Assembly: GCA_019187495.1 (NCBI GenBank)
Contig: JABAQN010000018.1
Coordinates: forward strand, 1-64,000
Source: Steroidobacteraceae bacterium
GTDB taxonomy: Bacteria; Pseudomonadota; Gammaproteobacteria; Steroidobacterales; Steroidobacteraceae
DNA: 64,000 bases
Reading direction: 5' to 3'
This document shows, piece after piece, positions 17,715 to 25,977 of this stretch. The position numbers and the translations under genes were made by a program. Under the pieces are notes generated by a model. That model worked only from the letters and a program-made list of their open reading frames with translations, was not told the DNA's origin and ran no database searches. Position 1 is the first letter of the stretch; the number at the start of each line of letters is the position of its first letter.

Positions 17715-19283
17715 TCACTCGACCACGGTACGCGACTGTTCGCGCTGATACTGGGCAAGGTAGTAGAAGGACGCGATGGCCTTGCCGGTGGAACCCGACC
17801 CTTTCCAGCCGCCGAATGGCTGGTAACCGGGCCAGGCGCCCGTGGTCGCACCCTGCGGCCGGTTGGCGTAAGTGACGCCCGCCTCGATGTGCTCATGGAA
17901 CCAGGGCACTTCGTCGTCACCACCGTAGAAGCCGGCCGTGAGACCCATGTTCGTGTCGTTTGCGAGTTGCATCGCCGCCGCGCGATCGCTGTACCGGTGC
18001 AGCATCAGGATCGGCAGGAACATCTCTTCCCGCCACAGCGGGTGCGCCAGCGGCGCTTCGGCGAGCACCGGCGTCACGAAGTAGCCGCGCGCCCGCTCGC
18101 CGTCCGTCAACCGCTCGCCGCCCCGCCGCAGTCGCGTATCGCCGGCGCGCAGCGCGCCGACGTGTCGCGCGTAGCGATCGTACGCGGCGGCGTTCACCAC
18201 GGGCCCGAGCCAGCATTCCCGCCGGCACGGATCGCCGATGCGGATCGCATCGATCGCACGCTCGAGCCGTTCGATGAGCGCATCGGCCACACGCGCGTCG
18301 ACATAGAGTCGCGACAGCGCCGAGCACTTCTGCCCGCCCATGCCGAAGGCCGAACGCACGATGCCGGCGGCCGCTCGGTCGACGTCGGCCCGCTCCGTCA
18401 CGATGCAGGGGTTCTTGCCACCCATTTCCGCGATGCACGGGCGCGGCCAGCGACCTGCGGCCATGGCCCGCAACAGACGCGTGCCGACTTCCACCGAGCC
18501 CGTGAACGTGATGCCCGCCATATCGGGATGTGCGATCAGCGCCTCACCGACCTGCGCGCCCGAACCCGACACGAGGTTGAACACTCCCGCCGGCAGCCCC
18601 GCATCGCGGACACAATCGGCGAGCCACCGGCCGGCCCACGGCGTGTCACTCGCGCCCTTGCAGACGACCGTATTGCCGGTGACGAGTGCAGCGGCGACCG
18701 GTCCGCCGGCGAGCGCGAGAGGAAAGTTGAATGGCGCGATGACGACCCAGGTGCCGTAGGGCCGCATCACGCTGCGGTTGCGTGAAACGCAATTCGCGAG
18801 CGGGTCATTTGGCAGCGCGTGCTCGTAGCCGGCGTGCGAGTCGAAGTCATCGGCGTACTGCGTGAAGAAATCGACCGTTTCCTGCGCTTCGCCGAGCGCC
18901 TCCATGCGGTTCTTGCCGACTTCGATCACGAGCGCCGCGGCGATCTCGTACACGCGCTCTTCCATGAGTGCGCCGATCCGGCGCACGAGTCGCGCGCGCT
19001 CCCCCGCCGGTGTGGTGCGCCAGGCCGGGAATGCGCGGCTCGCGGCGCGCATCGCTGCCTCGACTTCCTGTGTGCCGGCGAGCGGAAACTCGCCGAGCAC
19101 GAGTTCGCGATCGATCGGCGAAGTGCGCCGCGCATGCGCGCGCGCCGGTACGTCGATGCCGTCGATGAAAAGCGCGTGCCGTGCGCCGAGGCGGCCCCGA
19201 ACCTTCGCGAGCGCTGTCTCGAACCGCTCGTGCATCGCCTCGGGCGGATCGAACATCGTCGCGTAGGTGAGCCGGAAGCTCAT
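17715..19283 (-). CDS. Aldehyde dehydrogenase, L-glutamate gamma-semialdehyde (P5C) dehydrogenase type
   Basis: A 522-residue NAD(P)-dependent aldehyde dehydrogenase. The Rossmann loop FTGSVEVG (260-267), general base Glu286 in EMGGKN, and catalytic nucleophile Cys320 in GGQKCSALSR are all present. The C-terminal end, with FYYLAQYQREQSRTV, is characteristic of the RocA/PutA-type P5C dehydrogenases rather than general ALDHs. Its ATG overlaps the end of aminotransferase 2 by 4 bp. It should oxidise a semialdehyde produced by an omega-transaminase to the acid. A glutamate semialdehyde-like substrate is likely, but homologous semialdehydes are possible. Confidence 0.88.
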   Translation of the reverse strand: MSFRLTYATMFDPPEAMHERFETALAKVRGRLGARHALFIDGIDVPARAHARRTSPIDRELVLGEFPLAGTQEVEAAMRAASRAFPAWRTTPAGERARLVRRIGALMEERVYEIAAALVIEVGKNRMEALGEAQETVDFFTQYADDFDSHAGYEHALPNDPLANCVSRNRSVMRPYGTWVVIAPFNFPLALAGGPVAAALVTGNTVVCKGASDTPWAGRWLADCVRDAGLPAGVFNLVSGSGAQVGEALIAHPDMAGITFTGSVEVGTRLLRAMAAGRWPRPCIAEMGGKNPCIVTERADVDRAAAGIVRSAFGMGGQKCSALSRLYVDARVADALIERLERAIDAIRIGDPCRRECWLGPVVNAAAYDRYARHVGALRAGDTRLRRGGERLTDGERARGYFVTPVLAEAPLAHPLWREEMFLPILMLHRYSDRAAAMQLANDTNMGLTAGFYGGDDEVPWFHEHIEAGVTYANRPQGATTGAWPGYQPFGGWKGSGSTGKAIASFYYLAQYQREQSRTVVE

Positions 19284-20611
19284 GCGGCGGGCCTGGCTTC
19301 CGATGGAAAGAATCGCGCGAGCAAGCGGTCGAGCAGCGCGAGCGCGCCGGCGATTTCGTTCTCGCGGATCACGAGCGGCGGCGCGAGCAGCAGCAGATTG
19401 CCGCGGGTCGCGAACGACACGCCTTCGTCGAGCGCCGCACGCGTCAGCGCGGCGAGCGCGGGGGGCGTCGCCGGCCACGCCGCGAGCGGTGCGCGCGTGC
19501 CCCTGTCGGCGACGAGCTCGACGACGACAAAGAGTCCGTGTCCGCCCCGCACGTCACCGATCACCGGATGGCGGGCCTGCATCGCCTCGAGCGCAGCCCG
19601 CATTTCGGCGCCGAGCGCCTTCGAGCGCGTGATGAGCCCCTCGGATTCGTAGGCCGCGAGCGCGGCGACGCCGGCCGCACACGCGAGCGGGTGGCCGCAG
19701 TAGGTGAGGCCGGTCTGCAGCACTTCGTGTTCGAGTCGCGCCGCAAGCGCCGCCGACAGCACGACCGCGCCGAGGGGGACCGATGCGCCGGTGAGTCCTT
19801 TCGCGAGGGTCATCGCGTCCGGCCGGCCCGCATCGCCGTGTCGCTGCCAGGCAAACCACTCGCCGCATCGCCCGAAGGCGCTCATCACTTCATCGGCGAT
19901 CAGGACAATGCCGCGCGCGGCGGTCTCACGCCGCAGTGCCGTCCAGTAGTTGTCGGGTGCGACGATGCCGTTCGAGCCCGCGTCCGGTTCGATCATCACC
20001 GCGGCGACATGGTCCGCGCCGAGCGCATCGATCCGCTCGCCGACCGCCGCCGCCGCGCGCTCGCCGCATTCCGCCGCGCTCGCGCTGCGCCAGGGGCAGC
20101 GATAGGCATAAGGCGGCGGTACATGCGCGACGCCGAGCGCCGCGGCATCGACGTGCGCCGTCGTGCGCGCATCCCCCGACAACGCCATCGCGAGATGCGT
20201 GGCGCCGTGATACGAGCGATCCCGCGCGACGAGCCAGCCCCGCGGCCGGCGCAGCGCCTGGCGAACGATCTTCACCGCATGCTCGTTAGCTTGCGCGCCG
20301 CCCGTCGTGAAGAACACGCGGCCGCCGTCGAAGCCGGCCAGCTCGAGGAGGCGCGCGGCGAGTTCGGCGCGCGGCGCGGCGCCCCACGCATTGGTCACGA
20401 AACAGAGCCGCCCGGCCTGCGCGCGGATCGCCGCGACGAGTTGCGGATGCTGGTGACCGAGGTTGCTGCATTCGGCGAGGCTGCTGAAATCGAGGACCTG
20501 GCGGCCGTCCTCGAGATGGAGGTACGCACCCTTGCCGCCGACCACCGTCGGCGCATTCCAGTCGGCCTGGACAGACCAGCTGTGGAGGACGGATCGGCGC
20601 TCGTCGTGCAT
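19280..20611 (-). CDS. Class-III PLP aminotransferase 2
   Basis: A 443-residue aminotransferase. The PLP lysine is Lys271 in TLAKGLTGAS, with Asp240 in IADEVMSAFGRCG and phosphate-binding TTGGAQANEHAVK (102-114) and SYHGATH. It belongs to the same fold class as aminotransferase 1 but differs strongly in sequence, so the pair is not a recent duplication and probably handles different substrates or steps. The ATG at 20611 follows a hairpin-containing gap after the unknown protein gene. The end overlaps the aldehyde dehydrogenase start by 4 bp. It probably converts a terminal amine or omega-amino acid to the semialdehyde oxidised by the next enzyme. Confidence 0.87.
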   Translation of the reverse strand: MHDERRSVLHSWSVQADWNAPTVVGGKGAYLHLEDGRQVLDFSSLAECSNLGHQHPQLVAAIRAQAGRLCFVTNAWGAAPRAELAARLLELAGFDGGRVFFTTGGAQANEHAVKIVRQALRRPRGWLVARDRSYHGATHLAMALSGDARTTAHVDAAALGVAHVPPPYAYRCPWRSASAAECGERAAAAVGERIDALGADHVAAVMIEPDAGSNGIVAPDNYWTALRRETAARGIVLIADEVMSAFGRCGEWFAWQRHGDAGRPDAMTLAKGLTGASVPLGAVVLSAALAARLEHEVLQTGLTYCGHPLACAAGVAALAAYESEGLITRSKALGAEMRAALEAMQARHPVIGDVRGGHGLFVVVELVADRGTRAPLAAWPATPPALAALTRAALDEGVSFATRGNLLLLAPPLVIRENEIAGALALLDRLLARFFPSEARPAA

Positions 20612-20621
20612 TCGGGTAGTT

Positions 20622-20648
20622 ATGGGCGCAGCGCTGCGGCCCGCCCAT
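20622..20648 (-). terminator. Intercistronic hairpin upstream of aminotransferase 2
   Basis: ATGGGCG and CGCCCAT form a perfect 7-bp inverted repeat enclosing the 10-bp palindrome GCAGCGCTGC. It lies between the unknown gene and aminotransferase 2 and has no T-run. It could be an attenuating or mRNA-stabilising stem, or a protein-binding palindrome, rather than a full terminator. Confidence 0.35.
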
Positions 20649-20654
20649 CCTACC

Positions 20655-21338
20655 CTACCGTTGGCGGGGACCGCGCATCCGCACCGTATCGCCGGTCGGG
20701 CGGCGGATTTCGGCTTCGTACAGCAGGTCGGGCAGTGTGCGCGGCATCGCGAGAATCGCGGTACGAAGCTCGGTGACCTGATGCTTGAGGAACGGCAGCA
20801 GTGCGCGCAGCGATTCCACCCGGTCATCCCGGGCGAGCGACACGTCGCAGAAGGTGCGGAAGTACTCCCGGAAGAGATCCTCGTAGCGCGCCATCGGCTC
20901 CTGGAATGCGCCGTCGAGCATCACGACCGAGCCGATGTGCTTCGAGCACATGTGACTGCAGGCCGCGCGAATGAAGCCGCCGTGCTCCGCGATCATCGCA
21001 TCCGTGTACGCGCGAGTGCCGTGGAACAGGGCGAGCGCGCGGCGCCGTGCATCACCATGCAGCCTGCGTTCGGTGAGGTACTCGAACAGCGCCTTGCGTT
21101 CGATCAGCGAGAATGCCGCGCTCTTCAGCGCCGCGGCCTGGCCGGTGCCCCGGCGCGCGGTCGCGACCCGATGCATCAGCGCGCCATGCTCGCGCTCCCA
21201 GATGCGCCAGGCATTTGGATCTTCGATCAGGCGGCGTGCCACCAACTGCTGCCGCGCCGTTCCCTGGCGCGCCGCCGATCCGATCCGGTCTTCCGACGCC
21301 CGCATCAGCAGGGCGTGGTCGATCGCGGATGCCCCCAT
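20655..21338 (-). CDS. Conserved-looking protein of unknown function in the amino-acid catabolic operon
   Basis: I do not recognise this 227-residue protein. It has no signal peptide or membrane segment, is predicted mostly helical, and is rich in charged residues. A central stretch near residues 117-134 reads EHGGFIRAACSHMCSKHI, with two Cys and two His close together that could bind a metal or haem. It sits 33 bp downstream of the LysR gene and 43 bp upstream of aminotransferase 2, on the same strand. It is therefore probably transcribed with the operon, and its place suggests a role in the same pathway. It could be a helical iron-binding or oxygenase-like protein, but this is a guess from composition. 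Confidence 0.7.
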   Translation of the reverse strand: MGASAIDHALLMRASEDRIGSAARQGTARQQLVARRLIEDPNAWRIWEREHGALMHRVATARRGTGQAAALKSAAFSLIERKALFEYLTERRLHGDARRRALALFHGTRAYTDAMIAEHGGFIRAACSHMCSKHIGSVVMLDGAFQEPMARYEDLFREYFRTFCDVSLARDDRVESLRALLPFLKHQVTELRTAILAMPRTLPDLLYEAEIRRPTGDTVRMRGPRQR

Positions 21339-21371
21339 GGTTCGCGTCCCTGTTCTCGGCAGGACGTTGGA

Positions 21372-22292
21372 CTATGCGCGCTTCGGGGGGGCGATGCCAA
21401 GTTGGGTTTTGCTGCTTCGCGGCGCAGAGATTTCGGTGCGCAGCCAGTCCCGGAAAGTCGCTCCGGCCGGGGAGAGCGGCGCGCCCAGGTGCCAGGTCAG
21501 GTAGTAGCCGAAAGCGTCTTCCGCCTCGATGTCGAACAGGCGCACGAGCCGGCCGCGCGCGAGATCATCGACCGCGAACAGGCTGCGCGCGAGGGCGACA
21601 CCTTCGCCCGCGGCCGCGGCCTCGAGCAGCATTGCGGTGTCGGAAACCGTGAGATGGCCGGTCGGCTCCTTGAAGCGCAGCCGCGCGGCGCGCAGCCAGG
21701 GCTGCCAGGGCTGCCAGGCATGTCGCAACAGCCGGCAGCGGCGCAGGTCCGAGGGAGTCCGGATCCTGTGCGCGTCCCGATAGGCGGGCGTGCATACGGG
21801 GAACAGGATCTCACCGGCGACCCTCTCGCCTGTCGCATTCGCCCAGGTTCCCGCCCCGTAGCGGATCGCGACATCGACGCCGTGGCTCAGGAAGTCGCCG
21901 AGATCGGCAACGGAACGGACTTCGACCGCCAGGCCGGGCACGGTACGCAGAAAGGAGCCGATCCGCGGGACGAGCCAGCGTGTCGCGAACGACGGGTGCA
22001 CGCTGATGACGAGCCGGCCCGGGGTGGTGTGCGCGACGTCGGGAAATACGCGTTGCAGCAGGCCGAGCGATTCGCGCACCTGCGCGAACAGCGTGACCGC
22101 CTCGCGTGTCGGCGTCATGTTCCGGCCGGCGCGGCGGAAGAGCGTGATGCCGAGCTGGGCCTCGAGTTCGCGGATGCGATGACTGATCGCGCCGTGGGTG
22201 ACGCCGAGTTCCTGCGCCGCACCCGAATAGCTTTCGAGCCGTGCCGCCGCCTCGAACGCGCGCAGTGTCTGCATCGAAGGCAGGCGTCGCAT
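21372..22292 (-). CDS. LysR-type transcriptional regulator (GcvA-like)
   Basis: A 306-residue LTTR. The winged HTH covers residues 5-65 with MQTLRAFEAAARLESYSG, VTHGAISHRIRELEAQLG and LFRRAGRN, the GcvA-type pattern. The effector domain follows (RLVISVHPSFATRWLVPRI). The ATG at 22292 begins a normal LTTR N-terminus; the reading frame stays open far upstream but there it is antisense to the transporter gene. It is divergent from the MFS operon and is the first gene of the aminotransferase operon, so it may control both. A WQPWQP duplication near residues 194-199 comes from a 9-bp tandem repeat in the DNA. Confidence 0.9.
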   Translation of the reverse strand: MRRLPSMQTLRAFEAAARLESYSGAAQELGVTHGAISHRIRELEAQLGITLFRRAGRNMTPTREAVTLFAQVRESLGLLQRVFPDVAHTTPGRLVISVHPSFATRWLVPRIGSFLRTVPGLAVEVRSVADLGDFLSHGVDVAIRYGAGTWANATGERVAGEILFPVCTPAYRDAHRIRTPSDLRRCRLLRHAWQPWQPWLRAARLRFKEPTGHLTVSDTAMLLEAAAAGEGVALARSLFAVDDLARGRLVRLFDIEAEDAFGYYLTWHLGAPLSPAGATFRDWLRTEISAPRSSKTQLGIAPPKRA

Positions 22293-22300
22293 TCCGGCAT

Positions 22301-22317
22301 TGTGACAATTATTCACA
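22301..22317. promoter_or_regulatory. Palindromic candidate operator between LysR and MFS genes
   Basis: TGTGACAATTATTCACA forms an inverted repeat, TGTGA-N7-TCACA, in an AT-rich patch 9 bp upstream of the LysR start and about 75 bp upstream of the MFS start. The position fits an autoregulatory LTTR site controlling both divergent units. The half-sites also resemble CRP half-sites, but the spacing is 7 rather than 6. Confidence 0.45.
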
Positions 22318-22391
22318 GGTCGCGCGAATAGATATCGTTTGCGCAGGCCGCGCAATCGGCCGACGCTGCCACCGACACTGAAGGGGGGGCG

Positions 22392-23777
22392 GTGCGAGCG
22401 GATCTGGCCATGACGCAGACCATGACGGCGGATACCGCACCCTTGGTGGGCCGCTATGCGTGGTACGTCGCGCTGCTGCTGACCGCGACGCAGGTCGTCT
22501 CCTATGTCGACCGGTTCCTGCCGGGCCTGCTGCTCGAGGCGATCAAGCACGACCTGGGCCTCACCGATTTCGAGGTCGGACTGCTGATGGGGCCGGCCTT
22601 CGGGCTGTTCTATGTGTTCGTCGGCGTCCCGATCGGCTGGCTCGCCGATCGCCGCAGCCGCCGCGCGATCCTCGCAGCCGGCATTTCGGTCTGGTGTGCG
22701 ATGACGGCCACTGCGGGCCTCGTGCGCAGTTTCGTGCCGCTCTTCCTCACGCGCATGGGCGTCGGGCTCGGCGAGGCCTGCGTCGCGCCGTGCGGCGTTT
22801 CGTTGATCAGCGACTATTTTCCGCGCGAACGGCGTGCGCCGCCGCTCAGTCTCTTCATGGCGGGTACGTTCATCGGCGCGGGCTGCGCGTTCCTGTTCGG
22901 CGGCCCGCTCGTGCACTACATCATGGAGATGCCCGCGCTCACCGTACCGCTGCTCGGCGACCTGCGCAGCTGGCAGCTCGCGTTCGTGATCGTGGGACTG
23001 CCCGGTTTCGCGCTCGCGGCACTGATGTTCACGATCCGCGAACCGCGCCGGGAGGATCAGGCGCGCCGCGAGGTTGCCGCCGATGCGGCGGGGCGTGCCT
23101 CGCTCGGCGCCGCGCTGCATTTCATGCGCAAGCGCTGGACTGCGTTCGGCGCGCTGTTCGTGGGCTCCGCGGCGGTCGTCACGATGGGATCGTTGTCGTT
23201 CTGGAACGTGGCGCTCTTTGCGCGCACCTGGGGTTGGGGCGTGCGCGATGTCGGCATCGCGACCGGGCTGCTCTTCTTCATCGGCGGCTCGCTCGGCACG
23301 CTGCTCGGCATCTGGCTGACGAAGCGCTGGATCGCCGCCGGCCGCAAGGACGCGACATTGCGCGCGTTGTGGGCGGGCCTCGCGATCGCGGTACCGGGAT
23401 TCGCGCTGTACCCGCTCATGCCGCACGCCGGGCTCGCCGTTGCGATGCAGCTCTTCGCGTTCGGCGGCCAGGCGATGGCTGCCGCCGCGGGGCCCGCCTC
23501 GATCACGCTGATCGCGCCGGGCCAGATCAAGGCGCAGGCCACTGCGATCTACTACCTCTGCATCGGATTGTTCGGCCAGCTCCTCGGGCCGCCGCCGGTC
23601 GGATGGATGACCGACCTCTTCGGTGATCCTGCCTCGCTGCGCTACGCGATGACGATCGAGGCGGCGACGATCGGCGGGCTCGCGCTCGCGCTCGTCGCCT
23701 TTGGCATGTCGCGGTATCGGCGTTGCGTGATCGAGGTCGACGGGCTGATCACTCCCGCGGGGCCCGCGCATGCGTGA
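22392..23777 (+). CDS. MFS transporter, Spinster-like
   Basis: A 461-residue transporter with about twelve membrane helices. TM1 holds VVSYVDRFLPGLLLEAIKHD and the loop 2-3 motif GWLADRRSRRAI, and TM4 has MGVGLGEACVAPCGVSLISDYFP, all typical of the Spinster-type MFS branch common in Sphingomonadales, Caulobacterales and related bacteria. A GTG at 22392 after a G-rich site is used; the ATG at 22410 is an alternative that keeps the first helix. The stop overlaps the VOC gene by 8 bp, so it leads a co-transcribed set. It may import or export the small molecule handled by the following VOC protein and methyltransferase. Confidence 0.9.
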   Translation: MRADLAMTQTMTADTAPLVGRYAWYVALLLTATQVVSYVDRFLPGLLLEAIKHDLGLTDFEVGLLMGPAFGLFYVFVGVPIGWLADRRSRRAILAAGISVWCAMTATAGLVRSFVPLFLTRMGVGLGEACVAPCGVSLISDYFPRERRAPPLSLFMAGTFIGAGCAFLFGGPLVHYIMEMPALTVPLLGDLRSWQLAFVIVGLPGFALAALMFTIREPRREDQARREVAADAAGRASLGAALHFMRKRWTAFGALFVGSAAVVTMGSLSFWNVALFARTWGWGVRDVGIATGLLFFIGGSLGTLLGIWLTKRWIAAGRKDATLRALWAGLAIAVPGFALYPLMPHAGLAVAMQLFAFGGQAMAAAAGPASITLIAPGQIKAQATAIYYLCIGLFGQLLGPPPVGWMTDLFGDPASLRYAMTIEAATIGGLALALVAFGMSRYRRCVIEVDGLITPAGPAHA

Positions 23778-24621
23778 CGCACGGGTGACGCCGCGCCTCG
23801 GACGCATCCTCGAGGTGACTTACACGGTGCCGGATCCGGCGGCCATCGAAACGGCGTACACGCGCTGGCTGGGCTACCGGGTTGTCGAACGCGGCGTCGT
23901 GGGCGATGCGCTGGCACGCGACTGGGACGCCCCTTCGCTCGCCGGGCGGCCGCAACTCGTGCTCTCGCCGCAGAACGGCGAGTCCGTGCTGCTGCGTTTC
24001 GTCGCCGAGCCGCTCGCCGCCGGCTGGCGTGCGCTGACCACCTTCGGCTGGAATGTCAGCGAGATCGTCGTCGAGGACGTCGATGCGCTCGCCTCGCGCC
24101 TCGCCGGATCGCCGTTTCGCATCATCGGCGGGCCGGCGGGCCTCGCCCGCTTTCCGATGATTCGCGCGATGCAAGCCTTGGGACCCGCCGGCGAGTGTCT
24201 CTATTTCACCGAGGTTGGCGCCGGAAGTGGACTCGACCTTGCGCGCGCGCAGGCGCCGGTCGGCCGTGTGTTCATCGTGGTCGCCGGCGGGCCCGATGTG
24301 CGCCGCATGATCGATACCTACGTGACGTTCGGCAACGAGATCGATCCGCCCGTGAGCACACGCGTGAAAGTGATTTCGGATGCCAACGGATTGCCCGGCG
24401 ACACGCTGCACGCCCACGGCCTCGTGAAGCTCGGCCACGGTTCCCTGATCGAACTCGACGAGTATCCGCCCGGTGCGGCCGAGCGCGTGGTGCCCGAGGG
24501 AGGGCTGCCGGCCGGCATGGCGCTGGTCACTTTCGAAGTCGAGGACCGCGTGGGTTCGGCGCTGGTGCGCGGTGCCGCCGGCGAACGGATCCGGCTCATC
24601 GGGAGGAGCGATCGTGGCTGA
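23770..24621 (+). CDS. VOC (glyoxalase/bleomycin resistance-like) family protein
   Basis: A 283-residue protein with two tandem betaalphabetabetabeta modules. The first begins RILEVTYTVPDPAAIETAYTRWLGY and includes WNVSEIVVEDVDALASRL; the second begins VGRVFIVVAGGPDVRRMIDTYV. Typical VOC metal-binding His/Glu residues are not all evident (for example V-T-Y-T-V replaces the usual D-H-V-x-V), so it may lack the classic metal site. The start overlaps the MFS stop by 8 bp and its end overlaps the methyltransferase start by 8 bp, indicating tight coupling. Function could be isomerase, dioxygenase or binding protein; no substrate is implied. Confidence 0.75.
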   Translation: MRDARVTPRLGRILEVTYTVPDPAAIETAYTRWLGYRVVERGVVGDALARDWDAPSLAGRPQLVLSPQNGESVLLRFVAEPLAAGWRALTTFGWNVSEIVVEDVDALASRLAGSPFRIIGGPAGLARFPMIRAMQALGPAGECLYFTEVGAGSGLDLARAQAPVGRVFIVVAGGPDVRRMIDTYVTFGNEIDPPVSTRVKVISDANGLPGDTLHAHGLVKLGHGSLIELDEYPPGAAERVVPEGGLPAGMALVTFEVEDRVGSALVRGAAGERIRLIGRSDRG

Positions 24622-25642
24622 CGCTGCGCCCGCGGACGCGATCGCCCGGCAGGCCGGACTCGACTTCGTGCTCGCGCTGCGCCGGCGCTGGGCCGATACG
24701 GTGTATCCGCAGCTGCGCCGCGAGCACGACGCGGCGCGCGAGGCGCGCATCGCCGGGCTGCCGACCTATCCGTGGTTCGCGTGGCTCGAGCGCGGCGCGC
24801 AGCGCATGCTGTGGCGCGCGGTCATCGCGCAGATCGAGGCGGGCGACACGCGCATTCCGGCACCCGCCGGAGCGGCAACCGCCACGCTCGATCAGTCGCT
24901 CGAGCTGCCGGGCTGGTATACGGGATGCGATATCCACGTGCAGCCGGGCGGCGTGTGGCGCGACGACGAGGCGGCACTCGTCTACGAGCTTGGCGCAAAG
25001 CTCGTCATGCTGGGCACGAACGACGACTACGGCTTCCACCGGCTGTTCGTCGACACCGCGATCCCGAGGCGCGCCTATCGGCGGATCGTCGATCTCGGCT
25101 GCGGGTTCGGGAAGTCGACGTGGCCCTTCAAGGCGGCGTTTCCGGATGCGGAAGTCATCGGCATCGATCTGTCGGGGCCGTGCGTGCGACTCGCGGCGCA
25201 CCGCGCGGGCGAGCGCGGTCTCGGTGCGCGCTTCGTCCAGGCGAACGCGGTCGCGAGCGGACTCGAGCCGGGGAGCGTCGATCTCGTTACCTCGACCATG
25301 CTGGTACACGAGATGCCGGTGGCCGAGCTCGAACGGTTGTTCGTGGAGGCGGCCCGCTTGCTCGCGCCGGGCGGGATCCTGCGTTTCCTGGATTTCCAGC
25401 GCACGGGGGATGCGTTCCGGGATTTCGCGATGCTCGAACACGGCAGTCGCAACAACGAACCGTTCATGCCGCCGATGATGGCGGCGGACCTTCCGGCGAT
25501 GGCTGCACGGGCCGGGCTCGTCGACGCGCACTGGGTGGCATTCGACGAGCGCGGGCAGGGCCGCCTCGATCGGCTCGCATGGCCATTGCGACCCGAGTGG
25601 CATTTCCCGTGGGCCGTGCTCGAAGCGGAGAAGCCCGTATGA
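24614..25642 (+). CDS. SAM-dependent class I methyltransferase
   Basis: A 342-residue methyltransferase. A GTG start at 24614 has GGAGG seven bases upstream. The SAM-binding motif I VDLGCGFGKSTWPF (about 155-168) is followed by an acidic motif II VIGIDLSG and by LVTSTMLVHEMP and LLAPGGILRFLDF, the usual Rossmann order. About 140 residues before the SAM domain, with LPTYPWFAWLERGAQRML, form an extra N-terminal domain of unknown role. It overlaps both neighbouring genes. It presumably methylates a small molecule in the pathway served by the VOC and cupin proteins; the target is unknown. Confidence 0.85.
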   Translation: MADAAPADAIARQAGLDFVLALRRRWADTVYPQLRREHDAAREARIAGLPTYPWFAWLERGAQRMLWRAVIAQIEAGDTRIPAPAGAATATLDQSLELPGWYTGCDIHVQPGGVWRDDEAALVYELGAKLVMLGTNDDYGFHRLFVDTAIPRRAYRRIVDLGCGFGKSTWPFKAAFPDAEVIGIDLSGPCVRLAAHRAGERGLGARFVQANAVASGLEPGSVDLVTSTMLVHEMPVAELERLFVEAARLLAPGGILRFLDFQRTGDAFRDFAMLEHGSRNNEPFMPPMMAADLPAMAARAGLVDAHWVAFDERGQGRLDRLAWPLRPEWHFPWAVLEAEKPV

Positions 25643-25905
25643 GTGCCGGTGTGCCCTACGACTACGCTGTCGCGCCGGACAATGCCGCGCTCGCGGCGCT
25701 CCTGTTCGAGCTCGCCTCGCAGCTGCATGTCGAGCGCGCGCGCCGCATTGCGCTCGAACTCGCGCTCGAGCGCGGCAGCCCGCCGACACCTGCCGTGCTC
25801 GACGGTCTCGCCTCGGATCCGGAATTCCGACGCCGCAGCCAGCAGGCGCTCGATGAATCGATGGCGAGGCTGATGGGCGTGATCACGGATGAAGACAGGA
25901 GTTGA
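25639..25905 (+). CDS. Small 88-residue protein of unknown function
   Basis: An 88-residue acidic helical protein starting at an ATG that overlaps the methyltransferase stop by 4 bp (ATGA), which strongly supports that it is translated. It contains YDYAVAPDNAALAALLFELASQ, then a helix with RARRIALELALERG, and ends DEDRS. There is no signal peptide. I do not recognise a family. It could be a subunit or regulator of the methyltransferase or of a neighbouring enzyme. Confidence 0.75.
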   Translation: MSAGVPYDYAVAPDNAALAALLFELASQLHVERARRIALELALERGSPPTPAVLDGLASDPEFRRRSQQALDESMARLMGVITDEDRS

Positions 25906-25938
25906 AGACAAGGTGGATAGGGGCGGAAACAAGCGATG

Positions 25939-25968
25939 GCGGGCAGCGGACAGCGGGCAGCGGCGCGA
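25939..25968. repeat. Dispersed intergenic GC-rich repeat, copy 1
   Basis: The sequence GCGGGCAGCGGACAGCGGGC followed by AGCGGCGCGAGG matches, with small changes, the two arms of the inverted element at 30297-30420. It lies in the 72-bp gap between the small protein and the cupin gene and covers the first ATG open to the cupin frame, which argues that this ATG is not the real start. Confidence 0.5.
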
Positions 25969-25977
25969 GGAGTGCCT

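Noticed and set aside
14816-20611. The two class-III aminotransferases as a tandem duplication
   Set aside because: Apart from fold-level motifs (PLP Lys, DEV region) they differ throughout, so recent duplication is not supported.
22293-23807. Upstream extension of the LysR reading frame to 811 codons
   Set aside because: The extension is antisense to the MFS transporter and encodes no recognisable domain. The LTTR N-terminus begins exactly at 22292.
25936-25977. ATG at 25936 as cupin start
   Set aside because: It would translate a dispersed intergenic repeat. A TTG at 25978 has GAGGAG at ideal spacing.
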